DNA of 64,000 nt from Capsicum annuum (GCF_002878395.1 NC_061114.1:165414898-165478897), one strand, 5' to 3'. Shown: positions 1-12,407, counted from the first letter of the stretch. Numbers and translations are program-made. Notes: generated by a model from the sequence alone, not told the origin.

Positions 1-880
1 TACCTAAAATATTTTGATCGACTCATTATAGGTGTTCCTTAAAACCCTGGGACACCACCCATCAATATACAAAGTCATCTTACTTTAATATTTTTATCTA
101 CAAGATTGTTATTTTTGAGGTCATGACATTATTAAGTTTAGAACTTTGGACCAGTAGTAAAAGACATACAAACATGCATTTGATGTAGTAAAAATAATAT
201 TTGAAGCAACAATAACAATAATATAACACTTAGGAGCTTAAATAGTACAATGGACCATGTCCGACAAAAAGAAGAACTCATGAAGCTTGTTGTTGGAAAT
301 ACCTTTTCCAAATAAGTATGTAGAAGAGTAAATATGCAGATATAGTCATAAATATATTTTGGAGTACTTTCACACACTAAGGAGTGGGAACCAAGTCGTT
401 AACAATATTAGAGGTTGTATGCTGCCATTACGTATCATTTGAAAGAAAAAACACTTAGGAAGATCACTTTGTAACATAAAAGTTAGTTTCATGCCAAAGA
501 GTATGGTATCAGGAAGACTTCGATACTTTGTTGCACAACCACGACAGCATGCCAAATTAAATTTTAACGAACATGAAACACAAAAGCTAAACATGGAGTT
601 TAATGTATTCAGCCCATCGAGGGAACCCAATATACCTTGCCAAGGTATAAGGCATGATTGGTGTGATCACTTAACTAAGACCATTTAGAAAAATATAATA
701 CCTATGGTGTCACATAGTTCTAGGACTTGGGTATGATGAACCAATGATAGCTTAAAGCTTGTGCAACTGATTCTATACCAGTCGATTCAATTGTTCAACT
801 ACATTGGAAAAACTTACTATTATGTCTATGTAAGGGGACCAACTTCCTTTTTTCTTAAAGGGGGTTTTCCATAATTGCAC
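1..880. other. AT-rich stretch, nothing recognised
   Basis: I see no domain, RNA gene or element boundary here. Short open frames of 60-90 codons occur on both strands, but none resembles a known family and they overlap each other on opposite strands. The base composition is ordinary for AT-rich plant intergenic DNA. Confidence 0.5.
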
Positions 881-1826
881 ACATGAGGGGTTATTTCTTG
901 GTTTCATCCAATACTCCCAAAACCATACTGTATGAAATTATCATGAAAATAAGCATGAAGCAAACTTGTAAGTAACTGATGAGCGGAATCCTGATATGCT
1001 AAAGTTTAATAGTCATGCCTCTATTACTGTTTTTATACAATTTTACATAATACATGGGTATTTCATGATAAACTAATATAATAAGGTCATATCATATTAA
1101 AACCATGGGGTTCATGCTAAATCATCGAAGTTCAAGTAATTTTATGTTTCTAAAAAATTAAAATCATAAGGAACAAAACAATAATGGAGTAAAATTGAAA
1201 TCACGAAGTGGGTATTAACCCTATACTTGGACTTAGGAATTTTCTCAATTTGAAAATCTAAATTTAGGGGTACAAGGATGGAAAGAGGTCCATGTTAAAT
1301 CCCTACATACCTGAACTTAAGGATTTCTTGAGAAAGTTCTTGAGCGAGCTTTTAGCTTGAATTTGAAACCCCTTTTATTATTTCTTTGGAACCTTAAGAA
1401 GAAGGATGCTTTTGATTTGTCTCTAAGTTCTTGGGATGACTTTTGGCGTTAAAATGGGTTTGGGGAGGTTACATGTGGATATAAGGATAACATTTCCCTT
1501 ATTTTTTAAAGTAGAAGCAGAACTTTAATGCCTGACAAGGGGGTGTGCTACACATACCCTATTTCTCAGGACTCTAATATGCCCCACACGTCCTATTATG
1601 AATCACCCTATGGTGCCCCACACGACCTATCACACGGGCTAAATAGGGACCAACTAAGGTCCCCATGTGTGGTGCACGACCTTTTATTTTGGTCCATGAC
1701 GTTCATTTCCAACCCAAAACTTACCCCAAACATTTTCCAACTTTTTAGTGGTCAAATGACCTTATTTTATGACCTTAAACACATATAAAACCCACTATGA
1801 ACATGCATGAGCTTTGAGGGTGTTAT
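881..1826 (-). repeat. Possible LTR fragment, minus orientation
   Basis: The segment has the look of the other chromovirus LTRs in the window. It has a block near 1325-1350 resembling the reverse complement of the CTCTCTCAAG-type leader found in those LTRs. It also has a moderately GC-rich section (1528-1700) with repeated CCCCACACG-type motifs, and it ends in GGGTGTTATA, close to the GGTATTACA and GGTGTTTCA ends of other LTRs here. It would be the 3' LTR of the minus-strand element whose primer site lies at 7217. Start and family are uncertain. The evidence is pattern resemblance only. Confidence 0.35.
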
Positions 1827-1827
1827 A

Positions 1828-2215
1828 ATACCCTAAAAGGTTATAGGAGAGTAGTATAATTATGACACACATACTAGTAGGTACCATTAACTGGCCAGGG
1901 TTAAATCACATAAACATAATATAGAAATCAAGGATCTAACATACATAGAAATAAACCAATTAAGTTCTTAGTTCCATATCCTATATAACCGCTCTTTTAC
2001 ATCATTCTCTCCATCCTCAACATATACTAGTCAACTCATTTTGTAAAGATAAATACAATTGATACCTGCAGTTTCTTAGTATATCTCACTAACCACTGGT
2101 TTCATGATACATCAATAATTACTCACCTCTTTTCCTCATTCCATAAATGTGCATTGTTTACTAGATCTCCAACCTATTTCTATATATGGGTGCACACAAT
2201 TTTAGCAACAAGGAT
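1828..2215. repeat. Long direct repeat, copy 1
   Basis: This block recurs in the same orientation at 10450-10925. Shared landmarks in order are ATACCCTAAAA, TGGTAGG/GTAGGTA, ATAATATAGAA..TCAAGGATC, TCCTCAA(C/T)ATATA, CACTAAC.ACCACTGG, and CATGATA..TAAATAATTA. The copies are clearly diverged. It is non-coding. It could be part of the internal region of a non-autonomous LTR element. Confidence 0.6.
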
Positions 2216-2589
2216 GAGTATACAATTGATCACTAGCCACAGACTTCTCCACCTTCACCTTCCATCACCTAGTGCATTTCAAGTCAATTGTTCAATCAAT
2301 ATCGCCTAACACCAAGATAGCAAATTTATAAATCATTAATATCAATTAAGCATAGCCAGTTCAATTTACTTGTAGCAAACAAGGGTAGGTATAACCAATT
2401 AAGCTTGCCATCTAAGACATCCATGATATAACATCAAGGAAATTTTAAATGCAAATTGAGTCACTTATGTATCAACACCCCTATTACGAAAATTATACTC
2501 AAACTAACCATAAGCAAGGCAATTATTCCCAACTTAACTTTACTTTTTATTCACTAAGACTTCACTATCTTATCAGTACCTAAATGGTC

Positions 2590-2960
2590 AATACATATAA
2601 GGAATACAAATGTAATATTAACACTGCCGGTCCACACAAGGAACCAAAGAATAATAGAAAATAATCAATACACAAAAGGAATCACACTGCACAAGGATCC
2701 AAATATAATTTCTAATAATTGGAATACACAAGGATCCAAATATAATATTAAATATCAATTTTTTTAAAAATATAATATCAAATTACCGAACCACACAAGA
2801 ATCCAAGGATAATATCAAATAATCAGACCATACGAAAATTCCAATATAATATCAAATAACCAGACTGTACAAGGATCCAAATATTATATCAATTAATCAG
2901 ACAATTCAAAGTTATAAATATAATATCAAATGAATAAATTGGTCCTCTCAAGGAAATATC
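2590..2960. repeat. Degenerate tandem repeat, about 40-50 bp period
   Basis: The motif ACAAGGATCCAAATATAAT, followed by ATCAAATAATCAGAC-like sequence, recurs about seven times with substitutions and small indels. The unit length varies, so this is an old array and not a clean satellite. Confidence 0.7.
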
Positions 2961-4130
2961 AAATTCTCTAGTCATAGTGTACACATATGTAATGGGACTT
3001 ATGGCCGCCTACTAGCTATGACCTACACGGGACAAGCTATGTCTATGTACCAAACACAGAAGATAACTATTTTCTATGACACCCTTATTCCAAATAAAGT
3101 GTTATGCCACCATCATTTCAATGAACCACCCTCATACCACCTTATTTACCAATCTAAAACATCAACCATGCGTGCAACGTTTGTTTTCTCATAATATCAA
3201 ATGAAGTACAATCACAAGTATAATTTATCAAGTAAATTCATGTCTAACAACTCTTGTATAACAATTACTAGTTATTATTACATTATCTACAACATATTCC
3301 AAGGATAAGTCAATAGATTATTATATCAAACATTAGAAAAAAACAAATCCTCAACAACAATATATTTGAAGGTCAAGCAACATACAATCAGAAAGAGCAT
3401 ATACATAATTAATTGGGTCTAAACTCTATTTTTTATGATACACGCATGAGTTTATATAAATTTGTACTAGTTTTTTCACTTGATTACCATTCAATCCTTA
3501 CCACACACCATTATTCATCAACTTCTGTACCTATTACACTACCACAATCATACATATTTAATTGGAACCCAATTTACTCTACAAATTTCATCTTATTACT
3601 ATTACATAGTTGGCCAATCTTTAATTATTTATAACCATGATTACTTATGACTAGAACAACATTGAATAACATCATAATTAGCATAAAAAGCATATCAACA
3701 ATAGTAAACAACACTGAAGTTGCATAATTTAGTCTATTTGTATAGGATTAATTCATATTGACATTAATTTCTTGGTTTAGTCTATCTAAACACCATGTCT
3801 GCAAACCTAAACATGAAATCTCCCATCAATATATATCACAATTATTCTTTCTAAACTTTAATCCACTACTCAAATAAACCTAGCCTACCTAGGCTCTATG
3901 TTTCTTCTGTAGAAAGCATGAATATTTACTTATTGGTCTGGTTCTAGCAATCCCGATGAAGATTCCATAGGTACTCTTTCTTTTCCTTCACATTCCAAAT
4001 GCTCAACCATCTCAACAAATAATTTTCACCCTCGACCTTAGAAAATCACCCCTCTAAGGTTGTGGAATAAGATTTTGGATTTTAGGACCTGAAACTCAGA
4101 AAAATTAGCCATATAAACAACCCTAGGGTC

Positions 4131-4158
4131 ACTACAATAGCTTGAATCCTATTGTAGT
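4131..4158. other. Perfect 10-bp inverted repeat (hairpin)
   Basis: The arm ACTACAATAG (4131-4140) is followed, after an 8-base spacer, by its exact reverse complement CTATTGTAGT (4149-4158). Similar TGTAG/CTACTG words recur at 5160-5300. No transcription unit is visible, so a terminator role is not suggested. Confidence 0.6.
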
Positions 4159-6919
4159 AGCCCCTATTTATCAACCTAATCCCGTTGTAGTGGCCTCAAC
4201 TTTTTATCATAGACAATATTTAGTAAACGACCATAATATTTTATTTTAAAAGAAAATTAACTCATGATTAGTGGCATTGGACAGAAGACTCAAAGATATT
4301 AATTTTATAGGTGTTGGAACATCTAACTATTTATATGTTAGAAGGGGTGCTCGTTTGAAATTGACCATATTTCAAACTTAGATTGAAACTCAATCAGTAA
4401 TGATACTTTTAATTCAACTTTATGATAGGGGTTTCGTATGATCTTAGTTCATACCTAAATAACTCCCACACTATAGAATTAGTCTTAGTACTTATGAACA
4501 AATTATTGGATTCAGGTTTATCTACACACATCAGAAAACTCAAATCTTAGCCTGAAAGATTAAGGTAGTACAATGAACAAAGTAATTCCTATTAGACTCA
4601 AATTCATATCAAAAAATAAAAATAAAAATTTTCACACCTTTACCATAGATAATTCAGTAATAATGGAAGGGTTCATTATATTAGATACCAATTTATCATC
4701 CATTCATTCTCGAACAAACATTGGGTAAAAAAAAGCATGAGGTCAGTACTAGAGAGACATTACTTTTAGTGTTATTTATATTGCTTCCTTATTTACCCAC
4801 TTTCTATCTCTTGTTAACTAAATAATATTTTATACTTGGCCTTTCTATCAAGGATTTTTAAGACAAGAAGATACTTATCCAAAACCTTACACATGAATCA
4901 AATTATTTCTTTCATGATTTCCAAACTTGTAAAAGAATATATTTATGCAAGTCCTTATTAAGAATCTAGAAATAAGAGAAAATAGACCTTGTGAGATGCC
5001 ATGACTTGTACTATCCAATCCTTAGAAAGAGACCATGAAACAAAAAGAAGGAGAGAATCACTCCCTTACAGTAGTTTACAAATGAACCCTTAAGTTTTGA
5101 TGAAATGACATCTAAACTCAGTTAACTAACTATACATAACCCCAGTCCCGCTAAGGTGACCTGGTTCACATTGTAGAAACAATGATGTAGTGTAATCCAT
5201 CTACTATAACAGCCTGACCAATAATGAAACCTCTACTGTAGCAACCCATATTCCTCTATAGCAAGCTCACTGCAACAACCCTCATTTCTACCGTAATAAT
5301 ATCTAGGCAGAAACTTAGGATGGTTCTAGCTTAATCTCTTTCTTACAACACTCTCCATATTCTAACAAAAAAGAAAAACCCTCTACAATAACCCCTATAA
5401 ATAGAGTTTTCCAAATTTGTTAGCCATTCCAAAACTTCCTACTAAACTCGATATCAATTGAATACCCCTCAATAACCTCATTACCATCAATCACCACACC
5501 CTCCTCCACAATTTAACATTTAACCATACAATACCAGATTTTTAACCAAAACTACTCTACTTCAAGGTTCATTATTTTCAAACTAAAGAAAAGCCTAGTA
5601 GGATATTTATGCACTATGTCATAACTTATGATAGTTATGTATCCCCAACAATCATTCGTACACAAATGAACCAATTCATAGATTATCATACCAGGACATG
5701 CTATAGTCATTTAGCTTCACAATAAGAATGTGGTTAGTCAAATTTCCTACTCAAAATACCTCAACCACTTAATTAGCAATACCAACCAAGTACTATCATA
5801 TAATAAGGCAAAATCAATCATAATATATAATAAATCACTTATCTTTTTCCATTTAGGGTCATTTTTAAATTGTTATGAGTGTAATTAAGCCATTTGATTT
5901 TGCATTATCACCATCTTAGGTATTGCTATCCTCTAAGGTTGTCATGTATCAACTAGTTATATAGGATGTATAAATTCACAATTCAGCAAAGGTTAAGTAA
6001 ACAATTAATTGTTTTTCTCATTGTTCCCTTAATTGACGAATCATGATTAAACCTAGTGCCATAAAACCACTAACCCAATATTCATCAATGACAAACATTT
6101 CACTATCTAATTAGGCCACCCCTATATCACTATCTCCAATTAAGATATACAAGGTCATCATATTTAGCAATGTATAATGGTAGATCTATTTTTATTTCTA
6201 CCTTACCACATTGTCATTATGGGTTACATTAGCTCTTCAACACCTCAAAGAATGGTTCAAATATTATAAGCATATAAGTAGGGTCAAACATTAATCAATC
6301 AATTACTTTTCACATTTAGAATTCAATCAACAAGTCATTTTGTTAATCAACATATGTGTGACAAGTTTTACTAATAAGCAGCCATAATTACCATATTCAT
6401 GAATACAAAGGAACCTAGTTTCACTATAATCTCATGATTTACTCATCATACGTTATCATGAAAATGCAAGTAGTTTACTCAAGAAATAGTCAAAACCACC
6501 TAGTCAAACAATAGTTGACATTTAAATATGTATGTTACCTAAAATAGATAACAACACACAAATCAGTCATTTAGCTTATCAACACATCATATCTTATCAA
6601 CCATGTAATTCAAATTTTATGCCAAGGGCTACTTTATACACCCTCTCAACCAACCTTCTCTTATTATTATCTAATTTATGTAATTAATTTACAATTGCCA
6701 AGAAAGTCACACAATTACAACCATTCATCAAAGAATTCATATAGCATATGTCAATACAAAAATTCAGAGCTATTTATGTAATTTTCATATTATTATCTAT
6801 CAATATGCCATATTACCATTGAATCGACTAACAACACCTAACATCACAAAGTCATAATCAATCAATCAACACCAAGTGATTACAAAAATTAGTTACTTAC
6901 GCATTAATGTGACTCTTAT

Positions 6920-7095
6920 CACTAGATACCAATTGGAACCAATAATATTCCAGTTGAAAAATCACCAAGATACTAATTAAAACTAGCTAGATACCAACTA
7001 AATTCATCTAGGTTCTAATTAGAACAGACTAGATACTAATTAAATTCATTGAGATACTAATTGGAATCAACTAGGTTCCATTTGAACTCAACCCA
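6920..7095. repeat. Short-period degenerate repeat
   Basis: Variants of CTAGATACCAATTAAATTCA recur every 20-30 bases, about seven times, immediately before the primer-binding site at 7217. Spacing is irregular and the units differ by several bases each. Confidence 0.65.
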
Positions 7096-7216
7096 ATACA
7101 CTATTGACCAAAACTGCATGACATAGCTTCATGAGGATTTGATGTGGATGTCTACAAACCAATCCATAGGACTCTACTTGATATTTTCTATTATACATGT
7201 GAGACTAGTAACCTAA

Positions 7217-7228
7217 GCTTTGATACCA
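7217..7228 (-). promoter_or_regulatory. Primer-binding site, initiator-Met tRNA type
   Basis: On the minus strand the sequence reads TGGTATCAAAGC, one base from TGGTATCAGAGC, the common plant LTR-retrotransposon primer site for initiator methionine tRNA. It is followed at 7231 by an LTR-like start (TGATATGACCC), with the same spacing as at the A, B and C elements. It marks a minus-strand element whose internal region lies to the left. Confidence 0.7.
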
Positions 7229-7230
7229 AG

Positions 7231-7429
7231 TGATATGACCCAACTAAGAGGATCATGCAGATGCCTACTCTATTCTAACTAGACAAGAGAAACCTTACTA
7301 TCTATCCAAATTACAAACAGAAGTATTTAAACAAAATTTTTCAAACTATCAAAATCTATTTCATATTATAATTTTTTTCAAGATACAATAAAAATATTTT
7401 TTACCAAGACCTAGTCTAGACATGTAAAA
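7231..7429 (-). repeat. LTR head fragment next to primer site
   Basis: The segment begins TGATATGACCCAAC, similar to the TGATACAACCCAAT start of the A-element 5' LTR. It runs about 200 bases before a second LTR-like start at 7430. It is probably the outer part of a 5' LTR on the minus strand, interrupted or degraded at 7430. A possible other end (GGGTGTTTCA) lies at 10314-10323. Confidence 0.45.
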
Positions 7430-10126
7430 TAACATGACCCAAAATTTAGGCCATGTCGTATGGGTACCTCAAGATCGTATGAATCGAAGGTCACCTCGAT
7501 AACCTAATAACCTACTTCGGAGTCAAAGGAAATCCAAGTCACATATCAAGAGAGCAGAACAACAACGTAAGTGAATATTAGATTTAATAATAATAATAAT
7601 AACTATACCCAAGCCCACGGTTGTTCATAATACCTCTATACAAAGTCAAAGTTAGAAAATATACATGTCAGGAAAAGCCCCCAACTATAGCCAAACCAAG
7701 TCTAAAATACACAAAGTGTAAAGATATGAGGCCAAGAGATGACTTCTTCTGGACTAAGGAAGCTTACCACTTCAAGTCAAAGCACGAAGCACCTCGATGG
7801 TCTAATCACTGCGTGGGAAAAAAAGGTACTTCTATCTCTATGTCATATGGGGATGTAGCATTCGAAGATGATTAGCAGTTGGAACGCTAGCATATAACTT
7901 AAGGATAAGTGATAGAATACTTCATCAACCAAATAGCAAGTCAATACATCACATTTTATCACTTTTATGCACTTATTCATACATATAGATATGTCACATG
8001 CAAATAAAGATATCAAGGCTCATCATCCTTCTCAAACCTATACCCACACACATATATATATACTCAATAATGATCACATTAGGCCATACGGGAATAAGGT
8101 TTAGCATGCATTCTCAAATCATTCAATCGTGAGGCATAAAGTGGAGGACTCTACATTCCACACTTAGGATTAAATCATTCTCATTAGGCTTAGAGCTTTA
8201 ACCACATACACACATTCTTAGAAAAAATACCTCTACCTTGGGTACACTTACTAAGCAAAGGGACTGTATCCATATAGTTGTTTATCAAAACAAGGACACT
8301 ACCCATAATCATAATCAAGGAGGCATGGAATTCTAATAATATGATCACACCTTCAACTAGACATAGAACTCTAATCATATTTTATTGGCCATGGAACTTT
8401 AATCATGAGATAGAACTATAATTATGAGCCATCATATTTGATTGGCTATGGAACTATAATCACGAGATTGAACTTTAATCATAAGCCATCATATTTAATT
8501 GTTTATGGAACTTAAATCATGAAATAAAACTTTAATCACGATCCATCATATCAACGTGGTCATAGATTAACACATTTCATGGGTAACCACATCAACACAA
8601 TACCAATTAATAACTATTCATACACAAAGGAGCCATTACCTCCATTGAAGGCACAAACTAGCCTATTACATGCTTAACAAGGTTATTCTCAATCATTTCC
8701 AAGAATTCACAATCATTATTACTCAATACATGGCCAAAAATTCCTTAACCAACCATCTACAAGTATTCACATCCATTTAGGCATTATCATGACTCATTCA
8801 TATTCACTAGACTATTTCCCTAGATACACAGTTGGTCTTCATGAGACCATTCACCCACTCATCATATTAATAAGACAAATGCCTTGATATAACACAATAT
8901 TTATCACATCTACAGTCACCATGACCTATACAAACTTTCATATTTCATTAACAAGCTTACACAACCTTTTCACTATATTTAGGCTTAACATACACATCAA
9001 GTTTGTTTTAATGTTTTGGGTTTCAACCCCTTGTTAGCCATTAAACCAACAATGTCATCATTAAGAAGTACATGGATTACAATACCTTTAACAAAATTAT
9101 TATCAAACATTTACCATTTATACTCATTAGGTCATTGCTCTAGCTCTACATGTTACTAACATAGTACTAGATAATTCACTTAGACATTTTCACAAACACC
9201 TTATGTGCATACTTATAAGAAGGTTATTTTTATAGTAGATATCATCAAGATAAGGGTTACTCAAAACTATCATATTAAACAACATACCCCAAGAATCCAC
9301 ATATTCAATCCGCCATTAATAATATGTATCAACATAAGTATAAATGAGAACCATCATTATTCATTTTTAGGTAGCAAAACTCTTTTCATTTGATTCAAAG
9401 TCACCATGTACACTTACTAATCCAAGTGTGAAATACATGGTTTTAGAGTTATTTAAATAGGGAAAGAGATACATGGTTTAAAAAAGATGATACATCAACA
9501 ATCTTAACTCTTTTTTGCCACTAGAAGACCAGTCTTGAAACCCTAGCCTCCAATCTTCCAAAGATGAGGTTGAGAGAGTATTTTAGGGTGTTTAAGTCTT
9601 GTAAAATAAAGACTTAGGAGGATACTATACCTTATATAGTAAGATATTTAAGGGTTTTAAACATGGATAATTACCCGAAGGTCCTTGGTTAAAAGTTGGA
9701 AAGCCTACATGTGTAGGGGTATGACTCCCCCATGTGGATCACTTGAAAATCATTACCTAGGTTACGAGTTAGGATAGGTCAAAAACACTATTGTGGGTAT
9801 GAAAAATCACCTTTGAGTTATAAACAAAGGGTATGACTCAACCCCTAACTCATAAGCTTCATCCGCAACCAAAATAGTCCACTCTAAGTTAGGTTTTCAC
9901 TCCATATGGTTGAGTAGTATACGACTCATATGCATGGTGACGACCAAGGGATGGCCTTTTCATATAGGAGACAGTATACTACCTTAACATATTGCTCAAG
10001 GTACAAAAGAGGGGGTGATAAGGCTACGAGTAATGACCAAGGGTATGACTTAAGCCCTCCAACCGTATCCACCCCAGAGATATCAAAAGGTGTTGATTTT
10101 TAATGGTTCAAAGTCCTGGTGTTCCA
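7430..10126 (-). repeat. B-like chromovirus LTR (about 2.7 kb)
   Basis: The start TAACATGACCCAAAATTTAG matches the B-element LTR start at 21667 in register. The interior follows B in order: a CCC-AACTATAGCC block near 7680, a CTTCTGGA..GAAGCTTACCAC block near 7745, an ATATGGGGATG block at 7845, and GGTTTAGCATGCATT near 8100. The end reads GGTGTTCCA followed by a pyrimidine-rich CTTCTTCCAC (10127-10136), which fits a polypurine tract on the minus strand. No pol sequence follows to the right, so the element is truncated there or is an LTR remnant. No target duplication was found. Confidence 0.6.
8378..8560. repeat. Three-unit tandem repeat, about 60 bp period
   Basis: The unit (CATCATATTT.ATTGG, CTATGGAACT, TAATCATGAGAT, AGAACTTTAATCA) is repeated three times with roughly 10-20% differences. 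It lies inside the 7.43-10.13 kb LTR and is not seen in the other LTR copies in the window. Confidence 0.7.
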
Positions 10127-10449
10127 CTTCTTCCACACTTGGGATCATTTTTACATGAAAGAAGGGTAAAGCAAGCATATACATAAGTTAACACATCAAC
10201 ATGCATCATGGAAACCTTTACACAAGTTATAAATAACACACAACAAGGTTATAATACAACACACATCTTGATCATCACTAATCAATCAAAATTTTTTACA
10301 AGGTCACATTCTTGGGTGTTTCATAAAAAGCTACTAACAATAAAGGAATAAGACAAGAATCATCTTTCACTGTAAAAATCAGATGAGTAGAAGCTATTGA
10401 TGAATGGTTTACACACTAAATAAGAAATCTTAACTGATATTGCATCCAG

Positions 10450-10925
10450 AATATACCCTAAAAAATTTATATCAAGAGTAGTACCAGTACAACTACACAT
10501 ACTGGTAGGCATCTTGAGCTAGCAAAGATTAAATCACAAAAATAATTTAAAAATCAAGGATAGTATAGCAAGAGTAGTATCAATACAACTACACATATTG
10601 GTAGGCATCATCAGATAACCAGAATTAAATGGCATAAATATAATATAGAATTCAAGGATCAAATATGCATATAATAAATCAATTAAATTATTCATTATTA
10701 TGTATCCCATATTACAACTCTTTTACAACTTTCTCACCATCCTCAATATATACCGAACAACTTACTTCATCAAGATAACTACAAGTGATCCACTAATTTT
10801 ATTATTATATGTCACTAACGACCACTGGGCTCATGATTTATAAATAATTATTCACACCTTCTCCTCATGACATAAACATGCACCATTTACTAGGTTTCCA
10901 TCCTAATAGATATATGTGTAACAAT
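10450..10925. repeat. Long direct repeat, copy 2, with internal 96-bp duplication
   Basis: This is the second copy of the 1828-2215 block. It differs by a tandem duplication: the segment starting ATCAAGAGTAGTACC (10471) recurs as AGCAAGAGTAGTATC (about 10567), a period of about 96 bases. The remainder aligns with copy 1 up to CTAGGTTTCC/CTAGATCTCC. Confidence 0.65.
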
Positions 10926-10929
10926 TCTC

Positions 10930-11185
10930 ATGTGATTTTTAGAATTTTATATATTTTTACTATTTTCTCCTTCCTCTTTGTATTTTTAGTATCAATTATG
11001 AGTTATGGGAATGTTTGCACAGTTCGTGAAGCATTTAGAATTGATTTATATGAGTTTGTAGTTTTGAGCAGACTTTAACGTGATATATTTGATTTTGGTT
11101 AATATTTTCTGATTCGAGTATCGGATGGTAATTTTTTTAGTTCCATTAGATCCTAAATGTTCATTTTGGTTAGTACCTAAAATAC
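10930..11185. other. AT-rich spacer where strand bias flips
   Basis: No gene or element boundary is recognised. To the left the plus strand is A/C-rich, and from here rightwards it is T/G-rich, in step with the change from minus- to plus-oriented retroelements. Confidence 0.4.
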
Positions 11186-11990
11186 CCTAATTTTGACCCT
11201 TAGAAAATTCTTTGATGTTGAGCTTACTGGACATCATACGACTTATGGGTTCAAGTCATATGATGTGATATAGTTAAGGGTCACTCACTCATATGTTAAT
11301 TAGTATGGTTTAGTTGATTTCTTTCCAAGGTTTAATTGAATATCTTACTAGTAATATGTTGGGGTATGAGTGGTATGTTGCTAAGTTGTATGATGCCTAT
11401 GTCCAGTCTTGATGATTCTGACCAAGATACAGTTTAAAGGGTACTGGTAATATGTTAAGATATGAGTTGGTGCTTGTATGGCCATATTTTGGTTATTATT
11501 GAGGTTCAAGATGATGCCTGGGTATGAGATAGGGGTACTACTCGTATCCTAGGGTATGGTTTAAGGGGTGTGGTCATACCCTCCTGCGGCCAAGTTTTCA
11601 GCTTTTAAGTTAAGGGTATTTCATATATTTACCACACCAAAACCCTTGATTCCCTATGTTTTATAACATCTTTTAGACTCTTATAACACATATTAGAGAT
11701 TCAAAACATTACAAAAACACTCTCTAACTCTCTCATGAAGATTGCGCTAGGGTTTCTACAAGTGTTCATCTAGAGGCTCAAGAGTCAAGTTTCTCTCTAT
11801 GAATCTTCATGAATAAAGCATGTGACTCTTCCCTTGTTATTAGTTCTCGAATATCATGTGTTTTACATATTGATTATTATTCTTAAATAGTGGTTTTGAA
11901 AACTAAAATTGAGGGTATTGTTGCATATGGTTGAGTATTATTTACTTTTGGTTTAACTTATGTTTATACATGTTTTTGGTGATGGTTTTA
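11186..11990 (+). repeat. B-like LTR fragment, plus orientation
   Basis: Read on the plus strand, the segment follows the reverse complement of the B LTR end: TTTTGACCCTTAGAAA, then GAGCTTACTGGACATCATAC, then a GTCATATGATGTGATATAG block. Further on it carries the CTCTCTAACTCTCTC leader-type run near 11725 and TAGGGTTTCTACAAG. It probably belongs to the 5' LTR side of the plus-strand gypsy debris that follows. The boundaries are blurred and no primer site was found after it. Confidence 0.5.
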
Positions 11991-12407
11991 ACATTTAGGT
12001 TCTTGGTAATTATGGTTTAACAGATGCTATAAACCCCATTGACCTACAACCCAGATAACTAACTTAACCAACAAAGTTATATAGCTAAGTAGGAATGTTC
12101 GTAGTTCCTTAATCCTGGGTTTCTCCCCATCATTGTTCAATAATCTTTACCTTATTGCTTTGTTTACTGTTACTTCTAGTTTTAAACTGTCAAATGCTTT
12201 TGGTTACTTTAACACTTTTTAATTTATTTAGTGAAGCTAGAATTGGATCATTGTTTAACACAAGTCCCTGTGGGATCGATACTTGGCTTTAATAGGCCAC
12301 TATATTACTTGGGTGGACCTCTTACATTCTACTAAGAAACGGCGCCACTCATATATTAACTTTAGTTTAGTAGTTTAACTCTGATTACTTAGGATATGTT
12401 TGCACAT
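11991..12407. other. Unassigned spacer with a possible Tat/Athila-type motif
   Basis: The phrase GTCCCTGTGGGATCGATACT (12266-12285) resembles text found near the 5' leader of Tat/Athila-type LTR elements, and ACGGCGCC follows at 12342-12349. No open frame accompanies it. This is a weak resemblance only. Confidence 0.25.

Larger units (their letters stand above)
2216..7216. other. Non-coding A/C-rich, G-poor region
   Basis: About 5 kb with no coding signal in any frame and a strikingly low G content on the plus strand. It ends at a primer-binding site (7217-7228). It may therefore be the internal region of a large non-autonomous LTR element, read on the minus strand and bounded by the possible LTR ending at 1826 and the LTR starting at 7231. 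No gag or pol motif is visible. Several short-period degenerate repeats lie inside it and are listed separately. Confidence 0.45.

Noticed and set aside
138..688. Overlapping open stretches on both strands near the left edge as possible genes
   Set aside because: They are 65-86 codons, overlap on opposite strands, match no family I recognise, and lie in AT-rich DNA where such lengths occur by chance.
2590..2960. CRISPR-like array
   Set aside because: Units are degenerate, spacing is irregular, there are no cas genes, and everything else in the window is plant nuclear DNA.
7217..7228. A tRNA gene, because of the match to initiator-Met tRNA
   Set aside because: Only the 12 bases complementary to the tRNA 3' end are present, next to an LTR start. 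This is a primer-binding site.
12235..12360. Tat/Athila element leader
   Set aside because: Only one or two short phrases match, no gag or pol of that lineage is nearby, and the primer-site motif is not in the expected context. Kept as an unassigned spacer.
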